From contig NZ_JACCAS010000002.1 in the NCBI RefSeq assembly GCF_013409255.1, positions 1,860,001 through 1,924,000 on the forward strand: a stretch of DNA of 64,000 nt, written 5' to 3'. Below the pieces are notes generated by a model. That model did not search any database, had not been told where the DNA came from, and saw only the letters and a list, made by a program, of their open reading frames with translations. A program made the position numbers and the translations under genes. This DNA is from Paraburkholderia bryophila (GTDB lineage Bacteria; Pseudomonadota; Gammaproteobacteria; Burkholderiales; Burkholderiaceae). The stretch's first letter is position 1. Each line of letters opens with the position of its first letter. Shown here piece by piece: positions 11,148-20,295 of the stretch.

Positions 11148-12080
11148 ATGGGAATTTTCTCGTTCGGCAAGAAAGACGACGCGCCCACCCGGCGCGGCGC
11201 AAATACCAGTTCCACCCGGGCCGCCCGTGGCGAGCGCGTGGAGCGGCGAACCCGCCGCACGGAGCGCCCCGTCGACGCCATGCTGCTCGACCCTACGTTG
11301 CCGGAAAAGCAGCGTGCGCGGCGCCGCCTCGTCGGTGCGATCGCGCTGGTCGTCGCGGCGGTCGTCATCCTGCCCATGGTGCTGGACTCGCATCCCAAGC
11401 CGGTCACCGACGACATCGCGATCGACATCCCCAACCGTCCCGCGCCGAAGCTCGCCAAGGCTGACGAAGACACGCAGGCCGGCGTAGCACCCGACAATCC
11501 CACGCCTGACGCGGCACTCGCCGCTTCGGGTCTTGCGCCGACAACGGCCGCGAAGCAAGGCCAGTCCGGCAGCACCCAAGCGCAAAGCTCGAGCGCAGGC
11601 ACAAACACAAACGCGGCGACAAGCGCTGCGGCGCCCGCAGCCAAGCCGGCGGCGAAATCGCAGGCACCGGCCGTCGCGGCGAACACCGCACCGGCCACGC
11701 CGACAGCGCCCGCAAAGCCAGCCAAACCGCCGGTCACGCACAACGCCGCGGCCACACCGGCCCCGAGCGCAACCGACGACACGAACACCACCGCCGCCAG
11801 CGCGGACGCGAATTCCGGCACGCCGGCCTCGCCGCCGGGCAGCCGTTTCGCGGTTCAACTGGGCGCATTCGCCAACGACGCCAACGCGCGAAATTGGGCG
11901 GCCAAGTTGAAAGCGGCGGGAGTGCCCGCATATACCGAACATCGAAAGCAGGCTGACGGCTCCACGCTCACGCTGTTGCGGGCTGGCCCGTTTGCCGATC
12001 GCGCCGCGGCCAGCGCCGCGATTGCGAAAGTTCGCGAGGCCGGCTTGACGTCGGGCGCGAACAGCGGCACGGCACAGTAA
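11148..12080 (+). CDS. SPOR-domain membrane protein (DedD-like)
   Basis: A 310-residue protein with a short Arg-rich cytoplasmic N-terminus, one membrane span at about residues 60-82 (LVGAIALVVAAVVILPMVL), a long Ala/Pro/Thr-rich periplasmic linker, and a C-terminal SPOR domain (about 232-305, starting FAVQLGAFAND). SPOR domains bind denuded septal glycan, so a role at the division site is likely, as for DedD. It sits between folC and cvpA, as in enterobacteria. Confidence 0.85.
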   Translation: MGIFSFGKKDDAPTRRGANTSSTRAARGERVERRTRRTERPVDAMLLDPTLPEKQRARRRLVGAIALVVAAVVILPMVLDSHPKPVTDDIAIDIPNRPAPKLAKADEDTQAGVAPDNPTPDAALAASGLAPTTAAKQGQSGSTQAQSSSAGTNTNAATSAAAPAAKPAAKSQAPAVAANTAPATPTAPAKPAKPPVTHNAAATPAPSATDDTNTTAASADANSGTPASPPGSRFAVQLGAFANDANARNWAAKLKAAGVPAYTEHRKQADGSTLTLLRAGPFADRAAASAAIAKVREAGLTSGANSGTAQ

Positions 12081-12087
12081 GCGAGCG

Positions 12088-12582
12088 ATGTTCACCGCCT
12101 TCGACTACGCTGTAATGGCGGTGATCGGTTTGTCGGCCTTGCGCGGCACATGGCGCGGGTTTTTGTCCGAGATATTCGGGTTGATCGGCTGGATCGCGGC
12201 GTTTTTCATTGCGTGCCGCTTTGTCGGTTATGTCGTGCCGTTTATCCCGTCCACGTGGCCGGGTGGCGCGTTGACCCAGTGGCTGCTGGCCTTTGCGCTG
12301 GTGGTGATCGGTGTGGTGCTGGTGGCGAGCGTGCTGAATGCCCTCCTGAGCCGCATCGTGCAGGCAACCGGCTTGAGCGGTGTGGACCGCTCGCTCGGTT
12401 TGATGTTCGGCCTCGTGCGCGGGGTCATTCTGGTGCTGATTCTGGTCGCCCTCGCTGGCTTGACCGAACTGCCCCAACAGGAATTCTGGCGCAACGCCTT
12501 GCTGCGGCCCTATGCGGTCGAGGGCGTGCACGTAATGAAACCGCTGCTTCCCGAGACGCTTGCTGCCTACGTCCGCGTGTGA
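12088..12582 (+). CDS. cvpA: CvpA family membrane protein
   Basis: A 164-residue protein with about four predicted membrane spans, start MFTAFDYAVMAVIGLSALRG, matching CvpA (colicin V production protein), which is encoded immediately before purF in many proteobacteria. Its biochemical activity is not established; it has been linked to envelope homeostasis. The start is seven bases after the SPOR gene stop. Confidence 0.9.
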   Translation: MFTAFDYAVMAVIGLSALRGTWRGFLSEIFGLIGWIAAFFIACRFVGYVVPFIPSTWPGGALTQWLLAFALVVIGVVLVASVLNALLSRIVQATGLSGVDRSLGLMFGLVRGVILVLILVALAGLTELPQQEFWRNALLRPYAVEGVHVMKPLLPETLAAYVRV

Positions 12583-12714
12583 CGATCAGGCGAGTGTTTC
12601 AAGGGACGCGGCAGGACTCCGGCGCAAACCGGTTGCCGCTAAGTACCAGCAGGTCACAGCGCGTACGCAGGCACCGGCCGCCACGACGAATTTCGTACCT
12701 TTGAAGGACATGCC

Positions 12715-14265
12715 ATGTGCGGCATCGTAGGCGTAGTTTCCCATTCCCCGGTCAATCAGCTGATCTATGACAGCCTGCTGCTTCTGCAGCATCGCGGTCA
12801 GGATGCCGCCGGCATCGCAACCGCGAACGGCAGCAATTTCCACATGCACAAGGCCAACGGCATGGTGCGCGACGTGTTCCGCACGCGCAACATGCGCAGC
12901 CTGCCCGGCACGACCGGGATCGGTCAGGTGCGTTACCCGACGGCCGGTTCCGCGTCGAGCGAAGAAGAAGCCCAGCCGTTCTACGTGAACGCGCCGTTCG
13001 GCATCATCCTCGCGCATAACGGCAATCTGACCAATTGGCAGCAACTGAAAGACGAGATGTTCCGCGTCGATCGCCGCCACATCAATACGAATTCCGACAC
13101 CGAGGTCATGCTCAACGTGCTCGCGCACGAATTGCAGCTGTCCAGCTCGGGCCTGCAACTCGATCCGGCCGCGCTGTTCAAGGCGGTGTCGGGCGTGCAT
13201 CGCCGGGTGCGGGGTTCGTACGCGATCGTGTCGCTGATCGCCGGTTACGGGCTGCTGGGTTTCCGCGACCCGTTCGGTATCCGTCCGCTGTGCCTCGGCA
13301 AGCAGGAAACGCCGGAAGGCGTCGAGTGGATCCTGGCGTCGGAATCGGTGGCGATTGAAGGTATCGGGTTCGAATTCGTGCGCGATATCGCGCCGGGCGA
13401 GGCGATTTTCATCGATATCGAAGGCAATCTGCATTCGCAGCAATGTGCGACGAATCCTAGCCTGAACCCCTGCATTTTCGAACTCGTGTACCTCGCGCGT
13501 CCGGACTCGGTGCTCGACGGCGTGCCGGTCTACAACGTGCGTCTGCGCATGGGCGACTACCTCGCCGAGAAGATCAAGCGCGAATTGCCCGACGTGCCGA
13601 TCGACGTGGTGATGCCGATTCCCGATTCGTCGCGTCCGGCTGCCATGCAGGTCGCGAAGAAACTGGGTGTGGAGTATCGCGAAGGCTTTTTCAAGAACCG
13701 TTATGTCGGCCGCACCTTCATCATGCCGGGTCAGGCGGTGCGCAAGAAGTCGGTGCGCCAGAAGCTGAACGCCATGGGCATCGAGTTCAAGGGCAAGAAC
13801 GTGCTGATCGTCGACGACTCGATCGTGCGCGGCACCACCTCGCACGAAATCGTGCAGATGGCGCGCGACGCCGGCGCGAACAAGGTGATCTTCGCTTCGG
13901 CGGCGCCGCCGGTGAAGTTCCCGAACGTCTACGGTATCGACATGCCGACGCGCGGTGAGCTCGTCGCTCACGGCCGCACGGACGACGAAGTCGCGCGCAT
14001 GATCGGCGCGGACCATCTCGTGTATCAGGACGTCGACGCACTGAAGCAGGCCGTGCGCGACATCAACCCGGCGCTGCGGGAATTCGAAGCGTCGTGTTTT
14101 GACGGCAACTACGTGACCGGCGACATCACCACCGAGTATCTGGACCGCATCGAAAGGGCGCGTCTGGCGCCGTCCTCGCAATCCGATCGCGACGCCGCGA
14201 GCGACGCGATCGACGGTGGCGCGCCGGCGCGTTCGCAATTGCACCTGCAGTTGTCGGTGGGCTGA
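12715..14265 (+). CDS. purF: Amidophosphoribosyltransferase
   Basis: First committed step of purine synthesis: PRPP plus glutamine to phosphoribosylamine. The 516-residue product begins MCGIVGVV, so Cys2 becomes the N-terminal nucleophile after Met removal and no propeptide is present. Glutaminase features include RYPTAGSAS; the PRPP loop is VLIVDDSIVRGTTS. The product ends in a polar tail. It is separated from cvpA by 132 bases. Confidence 0.96.
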   Translation: MCGIVGVVSHSPVNQLIYDSLLLLQHRGQDAAGIATANGSNFHMHKANGMVRDVFRTRNMRSLPGTTGIGQVRYPTAGSASSEEEAQPFYVNAPFGIILAHNGNLTNWQQLKDEMFRVDRRHINTNSDTEVMLNVLAHELQLSSSGLQLDPAALFKAVSGVHRRVRGSYAIVSLIAGYGLLGFRDPFGIRPLCLGKQETPEGVEWILASESVAIEGIGFEFVRDIAPGEAIFIDIEGNLHSQQCATNPSLNPCIFELVYLARPDSVLDGVPVYNVRLRMGDYLAEKIKRELPDVPIDVVMPIPDSSRPAAMQVAKKLGVEYREGFFKNRYVGRTFIMPGQAVRKKSVRQKLNAMGIEFKGKNVLIVDDSIVRGTTSHEIVQMARDAGANKVIFASAAPPVKFPNVYGIDMPTRGELVAHGRTDDEVARMIGADHLVYQDVDALKQAVRDINPALREFEASCFDGNYVTGDITTEYLDRIERARLAPSSQSDRDAASDAIDGGAPARSQLHLQLSVG

Positions 14266-14315
14266 AGGTAGCCCGCGAGCCTGACGTGAACGTGAAACTG
14301 AACGACAGCGCTCAT

Positions 14316-14340
14316 GGCGTGGCGCGCTGCACGCCACGCC
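14316..14340. repeat. Perfect 9-base inverted repeat after purF
   Basis: GGCGTGGCG at 14316-14324 and its complement at 14332-14340 with a 7-base loop. No T-run follows, so it could be a Rho-type or processing hairpin for purF, or a binding site overlapping the -35 of the metZ leader promoter. Confidence 0.5.
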
Positions 14341-14356
14341 GCGAGCGTGTTAGGAT
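14327..14356 (+). promoter_or_regulatory. Candidate promoter of the metZ leader
   Basis: CTGCAC (14327-14332), 18-base spacer, TAGGAT (14351-14356). The predicted start near 14363 coincides with the first base of the riboswitch-like fold, which supports the call. The -35 is poor. Confidence 0.45.
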
Positions 14357-14362
14357 CATGGC

Positions 14363-14432
14363 TTGCGTCGATTTGATCTCAGCTTGCGGACGCGGGGTAA
14401 CCCGAAACAGCTAAAGCGAAAGGTGGGAAACG
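14363..14432 (+). ncRNA. SAM-II (SAM-alpha)-like riboswitch upstream of metZ
   Basis: Arms GCGTC (14365-14369) and GACGC (14389-14393) form P1. The enclosed loop begins GATTTG and ends GCTTGCG, like the conserved GAUUU and CUUGC of SAM-II. A small GGGTAACCC hairpin follows, then AAACAGCTAAAG (14405-14416), like the conserved AAA..GCUAAA of loop 3. The pseudoknot is less clear; ATCT (14376-14379) with AGGT (14421-14424) is one option. SAM-II aptamers bind S-adenosylmethionine and turn off methionine genes, which fits metZ. The call is by eye; a covariance model is needed. Confidence 0.68.
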
Positions 14433-14472
14433 CCGCATTCATCCGCCTCCGCTCCAGCTTTCCCCGCACATG

Positions 14473-14510
14473 AAGCCCGCTTATGCCGACGCAAAAGCGG
14501 GCTTTTTTGT
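14473..14510 (+). terminator. Intrinsic terminator in the metZ leader
   Basis: Perfect 10-base arms AAGCCCGCTT (14473-14482) and AAGCGGGCTT (14495-14504), 12-base loop, T-run to 14508. It lies between the aptamer and metZ, which suggests control by premature termination. CCCGC in its 5' arm can also pair with GCGGG at 14392-14396, which overlaps the P1 3' strand. Confidence 0.85.
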
Positions 14511-14590
14511 TGCTGCCGTTTGGCGTTGCGCTCTCTTTTCACACGAGGCGCGCCGAACGCAGCCATGGAACATTGGAAACCAGAACCAAC

Positions 14591-15781
14591 ATGGACGACT
14601 CCCTGAACTTCGACACGCTGGCAGTCCGCTCGGGCACGGCGCGCAGCGACTTCAACGAACATTCGGAAGCGATTTTCCTGACCTCGAGCTTTGTGTTCGC
14701 GAGCGCCGCGGACGCCGCCGAGAAATTCAGGAATTCCGAAGACAACTACACCTATTCGCGCTTCACGAACCCGACGGTCACGATGTTCCAGGACCGCCTG
14801 GCCGCGCTCGAAGGCGGCGAAGCCTGCATGGCGACGGCGTCCGGCATGGCCGCGATCATGTCCGTGGTGATGTGCGCGCTGCAGGCTGGCGACCACCTGG
14901 TGAGCTCGCAGGCGCTGTTCGGCTCGACGCTCGGCATGTTCTCGCAGATCTTCACCAAGTTCGGCATTACGACCACGTTCGTCGACCCGACCGATCTGGA
15001 CGCGTGGAAAAACGCCGTGAGTCCCGAGACGAAGATGTTCTTCCTCGAAACGCCGTCGAATCCGCTGACGGAAGTGTCCGACATCGAAGCGATCAGCAAG
15101 ATCGCCAAGGCCGCGAACGCGCTATTCGTGGTGGACAACTGCTTCTGCAGCCCGGCGTTGCAACAGCCGCTGAAGCTCGGCGCGGATGTGGTGATGCATT
15201 CGGCCACCAAGTTCCTTGACGGTCAGGGGCGCGTGTTGGGCGGCGCGCTGGTCGGCTCGAAGCAGTTCATCATGGAAAAGGTGTTCCCGTTCGTGCGTAG
15301 CACCGGGCCGACCCTGTCCGCGTTCAACGCATGGGTGCTGCTCAAGGGCATGGAAACGCTGTCGCTGCGCGTCGACAAGCAGTCGGCGAATGCGCTGGAA
15401 ATCGCGCGCTGGCTGGAGACGCATCCGGCCGTGAATCGCGTGTTCTATCCGGGGCTGGAATCGCATCCGCAGCACGCGCTGGCCATGCGTCAGCAGAAGG
15501 CGGGCGGCGCGATTCTGTCGTTCGAACTGAAGGGCGACACGCCGGAGCAGATGCGCGCGAATGCATGGCGTGTGATCGATAGCACGAAGATCTGTTCGAT
15601 CACCGGCAATCTTGGCGATACACGGACCACGATCACGCATCCGGCAACCACCACGCATGGTCGCGTGACGCCGGAAGCGCGCGCGGCAGCAGGCATTAGC
15701 GAAGGCTTGATCCGGCTGGCGGTGGGTCTGGAAAACGCCGCGGATATTCGCGGCGATCTGGAACGCGGTCTGGCGGGTTAA
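14591..15781 (+). CDS. metZ: O-succinylhomoserine sulfhydrylase
   Basis: Makes homocysteine directly from O-succinylhomoserine and sulfide; PLP enzyme of the Cys/Met metabolism family. The 396-residue product starts MDDSLNFDTLAVRSGTARS, has the PLP lysine in MHSATKFLDGQGRVLGG, and the YTYSRFTNPTV motif near residue 55. The frame opens upstream at 14483, but that leader is inside the terminator, so ATG 14591 is taken. Likely controlled by the upstream SAM-II-like element. O-acetylhomoserine as substrate cannot be excluded from sequence. Confidence 0.92.
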   Translation: MDDSLNFDTLAVRSGTARSDFNEHSEAIFLTSSFVFASAADAAEKFRNSEDNYTYSRFTNPTVTMFQDRLAALEGGEACMATASGMAAIMSVVMCALQAGDHLVSSQALFGSTLGMFSQIFTKFGITTTFVDPTDLDAWKNAVSPETKMFFLETPSNPLTEVSDIEAISKIAKAANALFVVDNCFCSPALQQPLKLGADVVMHSATKFLDGQGRVLGGALVGSKQFIMEKVFPFVRSTGPTLSAFNAWVLLKGMETLSLRVDKQSANALEIARWLETHPAVNRVFYPGLESHPQHALAMRQQKAGGAILSFELKGDTPEQMRANAWRVIDSTKICSITGNLGDTRTTITHPATTTHGRVTPEARAAAGISEGLIRLAVGLENAADIRGDLERGLAG

Positions 15782-15839
15782 GCGGGATTTAAAGCAGGCA
15801 ATGCGGGCCGCGAACTCAACGCGGCTCGCGCGGCAATGC

Positions 15840-16619
15840 TCAGTGGCGCAGCGCGCGCCATTGGCCAGGCGCTAGTCCGAAACGCCGCGTGAATGCGTGC
15901 GTGAAAGCGCTCTGATCGCCGAAGCCGATATCCAACGCGATATCGGTCAATGAGCGACGCGGATCCGCGAGCAACGTGAGCGACGTATCGAGCCGCAAGC
16001 GCTGCAAATAGCGATGCGGCGTCTCACCGAACGCGTCGATAAAAAGCTGATGAAAGCGCCGCATGCCAAAACCGCAATGCGCGGCGAGGTCGGCAATGCG
16101 CAGCGGTTCCGACAAATGCGCGCGCAACCAACGGTCGATACGCGTGAAGTCGAGACCCGCGCCAGGCGCGAGCGCACCTGCCGTGGTGCCGGAGTCGGCC
16201 ACCAACGCAGCGCCCAAACGGGCTGCTGCATCCCAATGAAAACGACGGGCGTCCAGATCGTCGCTCTGAGCGCCGCCGGTAGCGTGCGCTGCAATCCGAT
16301 GCACGAGCTGCGTTAGCGACGCATCGACCGTCACGGCCCGCGCGCGGTCGAACAAGCGCTCCGGCACGGCCAGCGACGTAGCCGGCAGATCCAGCACCAA
16401 CTGCCGGTTCTCGCCGATACCCGCGTAGTCGTGCCGCGCACCCGCCGGAATGAGCCACGCGGAGCCGGCGTCGATCTGTTGCGCGACGCCGTTCACCGCC
16501 ATCACCATCGCGCCGTCCAGGCCGAGCACGACCTGATGAAAGTCATGCACGTCCGACGCTTCGACCGCGCCGTAACGGCGCAGCGAAACGCAAGGGATGG
16601 TGGCGGTAGCGTGGTTCAT
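15840..16619 (-). CDS. AraC family transcriptional regulator
   Basis: A 259-residue regulator with an N-terminal cupin-like sensing domain (about 1-140) and two C-terminal helix-turn-helix motifs; the second has the family signature IALDIGFGDQSAFTHAFTRRFGLAPGQWR. The target and ligand are unknown. It lies between metZ (convergent) and an FKBP gene on the same strand 52 bases upstream. Confidence 0.88.
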   Translation of the reverse strand: MNHATATIPCVSLRRYGAVEASDVHDFHQVVLGLDGAMVMAVNGVAQQIDAGSAWLIPAGARHDYAGIGENRQLVLDLPATSLAVPERLFDRARAVTVDASLTQLVHRIAAHATGGAQSDDLDARRFHWDAAARLGAALVADSGTTAGALAPGAGLDFTRIDRWLRAHLSEPLRIADLAAHCGFGMRRFHQLFIDAFGETPHRYLQRLRLDTSLTLLADPRRSLTDIALDIGFGDQSAFTHAFTRRFGLAPGQWRALRH

Positions 16620-16671
16620 CGTTAAAGCGCGGTCACCGGCAAACAGGCCGGCAACTTGAGACGCAAAAAAC

Positions 16672-17013
16672 TTAGACGCCGAGCAATTCGACTTCGAACA
16701 CGAGCGTCGCGTTCGGCGGAATCACGCCGCCCGCGCCACGCACGCCGTAGCCGAGTTGCGGCGGAATCGTCAGCTTGCGCGTGCCGCCGACCTTCATGCC
16801 TTGCACGCCTTCGTCCCAACCCTTGATGACCATGCCGCCGCCCAGCACGAATGCGAACGGGTCGTTGCGGTCCTTGCTCGAGTCGAACTTCTGACCATCG
16901 GTCAGCCAGCCGGTGTAGTGCACGCTGACGCTCTTGCCGGCAACCGCTTCGGCGCCGGTGCCTTCCACGATGTCTTCGTACTTCAGGCCGGATTCGGTAG
17001 TGACAGTCGACAT
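16672..17013 (-). CDS. FKBP-type peptidyl-prolyl cis-trans isomerase
   Basis: A 113-residue single-domain FKBP with no signal peptide, so cytoplasmic. It shows [39 protein letters not shown] and [29 protein letters not shown], the full set of active-site aromatic segments. Catalyses Xaa-Pro isomerisation. The start is preceded by a GAGGAG-like ribosome site on the minus strand. Confidence 0.95.
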   Translation of the reverse strand: MSTVTTESGLKYEDIVEGTGAEAVAGKSVSVHYTGWLTDGQKFDSSKDRNDPFAFVLGGGMVIKGWDEGVQGMKVGGTRKLTIPPQLGYGVRGAGGVIPPNATLVFEVELLGV

Positions 17014-17201
17014 GTAACGCTCCTCAGTTCAAAAACGTAAAAACCGACATTGTAGGCGTGTTGGCGATGCATCGCCGAGGATTGCCGCGTGGCACGCGGA
17101 TTGCGTGGAAATTGGCCGTCCGGCCAGGCGGGTCGCGCCGGATGCCATGCCTATAATGGGGCTTCTTTCAATCATCATGCACTGCCTGAGAGGGCTCGAT
17201 C

Positions 17202-18008
17202 GTGACAACGTCTTCAACCGGAACCACCGGCGCGCAGCCGGCGCCTTCCGGCTTCGCCGTCTCCGAGCGTACCGCGCATCTTTGCGCCGAAACCGCGCTG
17301 TTCATGCGTGACCACGTGCTGTCGCTGGTGTCGCACGATTTGCGCGGTCCGCTGAACGCGATCCATAGCTGGGCTTACGTGCTCGAGCGCAAGCTCGACG
17401 CGAACGACCCCAACGCGCAGCGCGCCGTCACCGGCATTCGCAATGGCGTGGACCAGCAGGTGAAGCTGCTCGAAACGATCGTGGATGCCACGCGCGCCGA
17501 AACCAGGTCGCTGGCGCTCGCGTATGCGTCGTTCCCGCTGCATCCGTTGCTCGACGAAACTGTCGAAGACGTGCGCACGGGTTTGGCTCGCTCGCGCCAG
17601 GTCGAGATCGCGCTCGACTCGCAACTCGGCACCGAGCAACTCAACGGAGACCGCGCACGCCTCGTCGCCGCGCTGTGGCTGATGCTGACGTTCACCGTCG
17701 AAGCCAGCACCGAAGGCGCTACCGTCACGCTGGCCACGCGCGCGGACGCGACCGCATGGCATGCCACCGTCACCTACGACAGCAACCTCGCCGCGTTGAG
17801 CGATCCGGCCGTGCCGCATCTGCTCGAAGCGTTCGCTCGCAAGCAGGCCGGCGAGCCGCGCGAAGCCAAACGCATTGCGTGGGTGTTCGCACTGTGCAAG
17901 CGCGTCGCGGAAGCGCATGGCGGCAGTTTCGAGCAGATCGACGCCAGCGAGAGCGAAGCGGCCAGACTTGCACTACGCATACCGCTGAGTGCGACCGTGC
18001 CGAAGTGA
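17202..18008 (+). CDS. HisKA-containing protein with degenerate kinase domain
   Basis: A 268-residue soluble protein, GTG start. Residues about 36-105 are a HisKA dimerisation domain with an intact H-box (SLVSHDLRGPLNAIHSW, His45). The following part has the size and spacing of an HATPase domain, but the N-box asparagine is missing (segment ALWLMLTFTVEAS), and the G1 motif DxGxG is replaced by DSNLAALS. The protein therefore looks unable to bind ATP in the normal way. No sensor, membrane span or response regulator is nearby. It could be a phosphotransfer or scaffold protein. Divergent from the FKBP gene. Confidence 0.75.
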   Translation: MTTSSTGTTGAQPAPSGFAVSERTAHLCAETALFMRDHVLSLVSHDLRGPLNAIHSWAYVLERKLDANDPNAQRAVTGIRNGVDQQVKLLETIVDATRAETRSLALAYASFPLHPLLDETVEDVRTGLARSRQVEIALDSQLGTEQLNGDRARLVAALWLMLTFTVEASTEGATVTLATRADATAWHATVTYDSNLAALSDPAVPHLLEAFARKQAGEPREAKRIAWVFALCKRVAEAHGGSFEQIDASESEAARLALRIPLSATVPK

Positions 18009-18121
18009 GCGCTTCACATCGGCACACGGTTGCGCGCGCTTAACGGCGATCAACGGCGTTTGACTTTTCACCGAGCTTTCACCCTCTATACTGACAACTT
18101 TTGTTGCCGGAGCCCTTCGCT

Positions 18122-19468
18122 TTGATCCAGGTTGTCGCCCTCATTGGCGCGTTGTTTCTCGTTGCCCTCAACGGTTTCTTTGTTGCGGCTGAATTCGGTC
18201 TGGTCAAACTGCGGGCCACGCGCGTGCAGAGTCTCGCCGCGAAACACGGCATGCGCGGCCGTTTGCTGGCCAAGGTGCACGGACGTCTCGACGCTTACCT
18301 CTCCGCCTGTCAGCTCGGCATTACGCTGGCGTCGCTCGGTCTCGGCTGGATCGGCGAGCCCGCGTTCGCGCAACTACTCACGCCGGTTTTCAATCTGCTC
18401 GGCGTGGAGTCGGAGAAGCTGATCCACGGCGTTTCGCTGTTCTTCGCGTTTTCGTGTATTTCGTTCCTGCATATCGTGGTGGGCGAACTGGCGCCGAAGT
18501 CGCTGGCCATCCGCGAGGCGGAGAAGGTGTCGCTGTGGGCCGCCACGCCGCTGTACGGCTTCTACTGGGCCATGTATCCGTTCATCTGGGTGCTCAATTC
18601 GAGCGCCAATGCGGTGCTGAAGCTGGCCGGTCTTGACGCCGACCACGGCCACGACTCCCACTATTCGACGGATGAACTCAAGCTGATCCTGCGCGGTCGC
18701 CGCGCCAATGTGGCGAGCGAGTTGGGCGCGGCGGACGGCGGCGCGTACAGCCAGGACGAATGGAACACGATCGCGCATTCGCTGGATTTTTCGCGCATGA
18801 CCGTGTCGGACCTCATGCGTCCTGGCTATGAAATGGTTGGCTTGCGGCGCGATCTGCCGTTGCGCGACAACATGCAGGTGGTGGCGCGGCATCGCTTCAG
18901 CCGCTATCCGCTGTTCGAAGACGCAGCGGGTGAACGCGTGGCCGGCATGATCCACTTGAAAGATCTGCTGCTGGCGCGCCACGCGGGCAGCACGCTCGAG
19001 GATCTGTCGAAATACGCGCGGCCCGTGCAGTACGTGAAGCCCGACATGCCCGCGCTGGAACTGTTTCGCCGCTTCCGCAAAGGCGCGCCGCATTTCGCGC
19101 TGGTCGGCCACAAAAACGCGAAACCGATCGGCTTCCTCACGCTCGACAATCTGCTCGGCGCGCTGGTCGGTCAGATTCATGACGAATTCCGTCAGGGCGA
19201 CGCCGACTGGACGCGCATGGACGACGGCACCTTGATGGGCAAGGGCAGCTTGCCGGTGGTGTCGCTGGAGCGCGCGTTGGGTATCGATATCGACGAGGGC
19301 AAGGCCGAATCGGTTGGCGGTCTGGTGATTCAGGCGCTCAACGATCTGCCTACCGAAGGCCAGCGCGTGGAATTCGACCGCTTCGACGTGGTCGTCAAGA
19401 AGATGAAAGGGCCGCGCATCGTGCTCGTGCGCGTGTACCCGAAGACCTTCGACGATGAAGGCGGCTGA
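18122..19468 (+). CDS. CNNM/CorC-like hemolysin-family membrane protein
   Basis: A 448-residue inner-membrane protein: a DUF21/CNNM domain (about 1-195) with several spans beginning VALIGALFLVALNGFFVAAEFGLVK, a CBS pair (about 205-330), and a C-terminal CorC_HlyC domain (about 350-440). The family is linked to Mg/Co transport or resistance. There is no ATG start. TTG 18122 has GGAG nine bases upstream and is preferred over TTG 18101, which would sit almost on the transcription start implied by TATACT at 18087-18092. Confidence 0.85.
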   Translation: MIQVVALIGALFLVALNGFFVAAEFGLVKLRATRVQSLAAKHGMRGRLLAKVHGRLDAYLSACQLGITLASLGLGWIGEPAFAQLLTPVFNLLGVESEKLIHGVSLFFAFSCISFLHIVVGELAPKSLAIREAEKVSLWAATPLYGFYWAMYPFIWVLNSSANAVLKLAGLDADHGHDSHYSTDELKLILRGRRANVASELGAADGGAYSQDEWNTIAHSLDFSRMTVSDLMRPGYEMVGLRRDLPLRDNMQVVARHRFSRYPLFEDAAGERVAGMIHLKDLLLARHAGSTLEDLSKYARPVQYVKPDMPALELFRRFRKGAPHFALVGHKNAKPIGFLTLDNLLGALVGQIHDEFRQGDADWTRMDDGTLMGKGSLPVVSLERALGIDIDEGKAESVGGLVIQALNDLPTEGQRVEFDRFDVVVKKMKGPRIVLVRVYPKTFDDEGG

Positions 19469-19546
19469 AAGCCTTTTCCACTGAATTCGGTAAAGCGCAG
19501 GGCTCCGCTGCTCGCGTAGAATTGTCGTCCACATCGAGGGGGCGAC

Positions 19547-20269
19547 ATGGGGTACCTGCTGGTTCTGTGCGTGGGCTTGCTGGCGGGCACGCTGAGCGGT
19601 GTGATCGGCACCGGTTCGTCCATGCTGCTGATGCCCGTGCTCGTGATGCTCTACGGTCCGCAACAGGCGGTGCCGATCATGGCGATCGCCGCGATCATGG
19701 GCAACTTCGGCAAGGTGCTCGCGTGGTGGCGCGAGATCGATTGGCGTGCTTGCGGGGCCTACTGCGTGACGGCCGTGCCGGGCGCGGCGCTCGGTGTGCG
19801 GACGCTGCTGGCACTGCCGCCGCACGCGGTTGAAATCGCGCTGGGGCTGTTCTTTGTCGCGATGGTGCCCACGCGTCGCTGGCTCACGCGGCGGGCCGTC
19901 AAATTCTCTCTGTGGCACCTTTCGCTGATCGGCGGCGTGGTGGGTTTTCTCACCGGCATCGTGGTGTCGACCGGGCCGATTACCGTGCCCGTGTTCATGT
20001 CTTACGGCCTCGTCAAAGGCGCGTTTCTCGCAACGGAAGCAGCCGGCTCATTGACCGTGTATGCCGCGAAAGTCGCGGTGTTCAATCACTTCGGCGCGTT
20101 GCCTTTGCGCGTGGTGATCGACGGTCTGATCACCGGTTCTGCGTTGATGACCGGTTCGTTCGCGGCACGCAGCATCGTGGTGCGGATGAGTCCCGCCACC
20201 TTCAAGCTGGTGGTCGACGGTTTGATGTTGTCGTCGGGGTTGTCGTTGCTGTGGGCGGCAGGGCGCTAA
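19547..20269 (+). CDS. TauE/SafE family sulfite/anion exporter
   Basis: A 240-residue polytopic membrane protein with about seven to eight hydrophobic segments and the TauE/SafE repeats GVIGTGSSMLLMPVL and GIVVSTGPITVPVFM. The family includes exporters of sulfite, sulfoacetate and organosulfur anions; the substrate here is not indicated by context. ATG 19547 follows a GAGGGGG ribosome site. Confidence 0.85.
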   Translation: MGYLLVLCVGLLAGTLSGVIGTGSSMLLMPVLVMLYGPQQAVPIMAIAAIMGNFGKVLAWWREIDWRACGAYCVTAVPGAALGVRTLLALPPHAVEIALGLFFVAMVPTRRWLTRRAVKFSLWHLSLIGGVVGFLTGIVVSTGPITVPVFMSYGLVKGAFLATEAAGSLTVYAAKVAVFNHFGALPLRVVIDGLITGSALMTGSFAARSIVVRMSPATFKLVVDGLMLSSGLSLLWAAGR

Positions 20270-20295
20270 AACACGGCGGCGTTAGGCCACACCGA

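Noticed and set aside
12586..14337. 583-codon open frame on the minus strand across purF
   Set aside because: Lies opposite purF, which has full motif support. The frame is His/Arg-rich with no recognisable domain, a typical high-GC shadow.
18060..18092. TTGACT with TATACT as a strong sigma-70 promoter for the CorC-like gene
   Set aside because: The spacer would be 21 bases, too long; only the -10 is used as support for the start choice.
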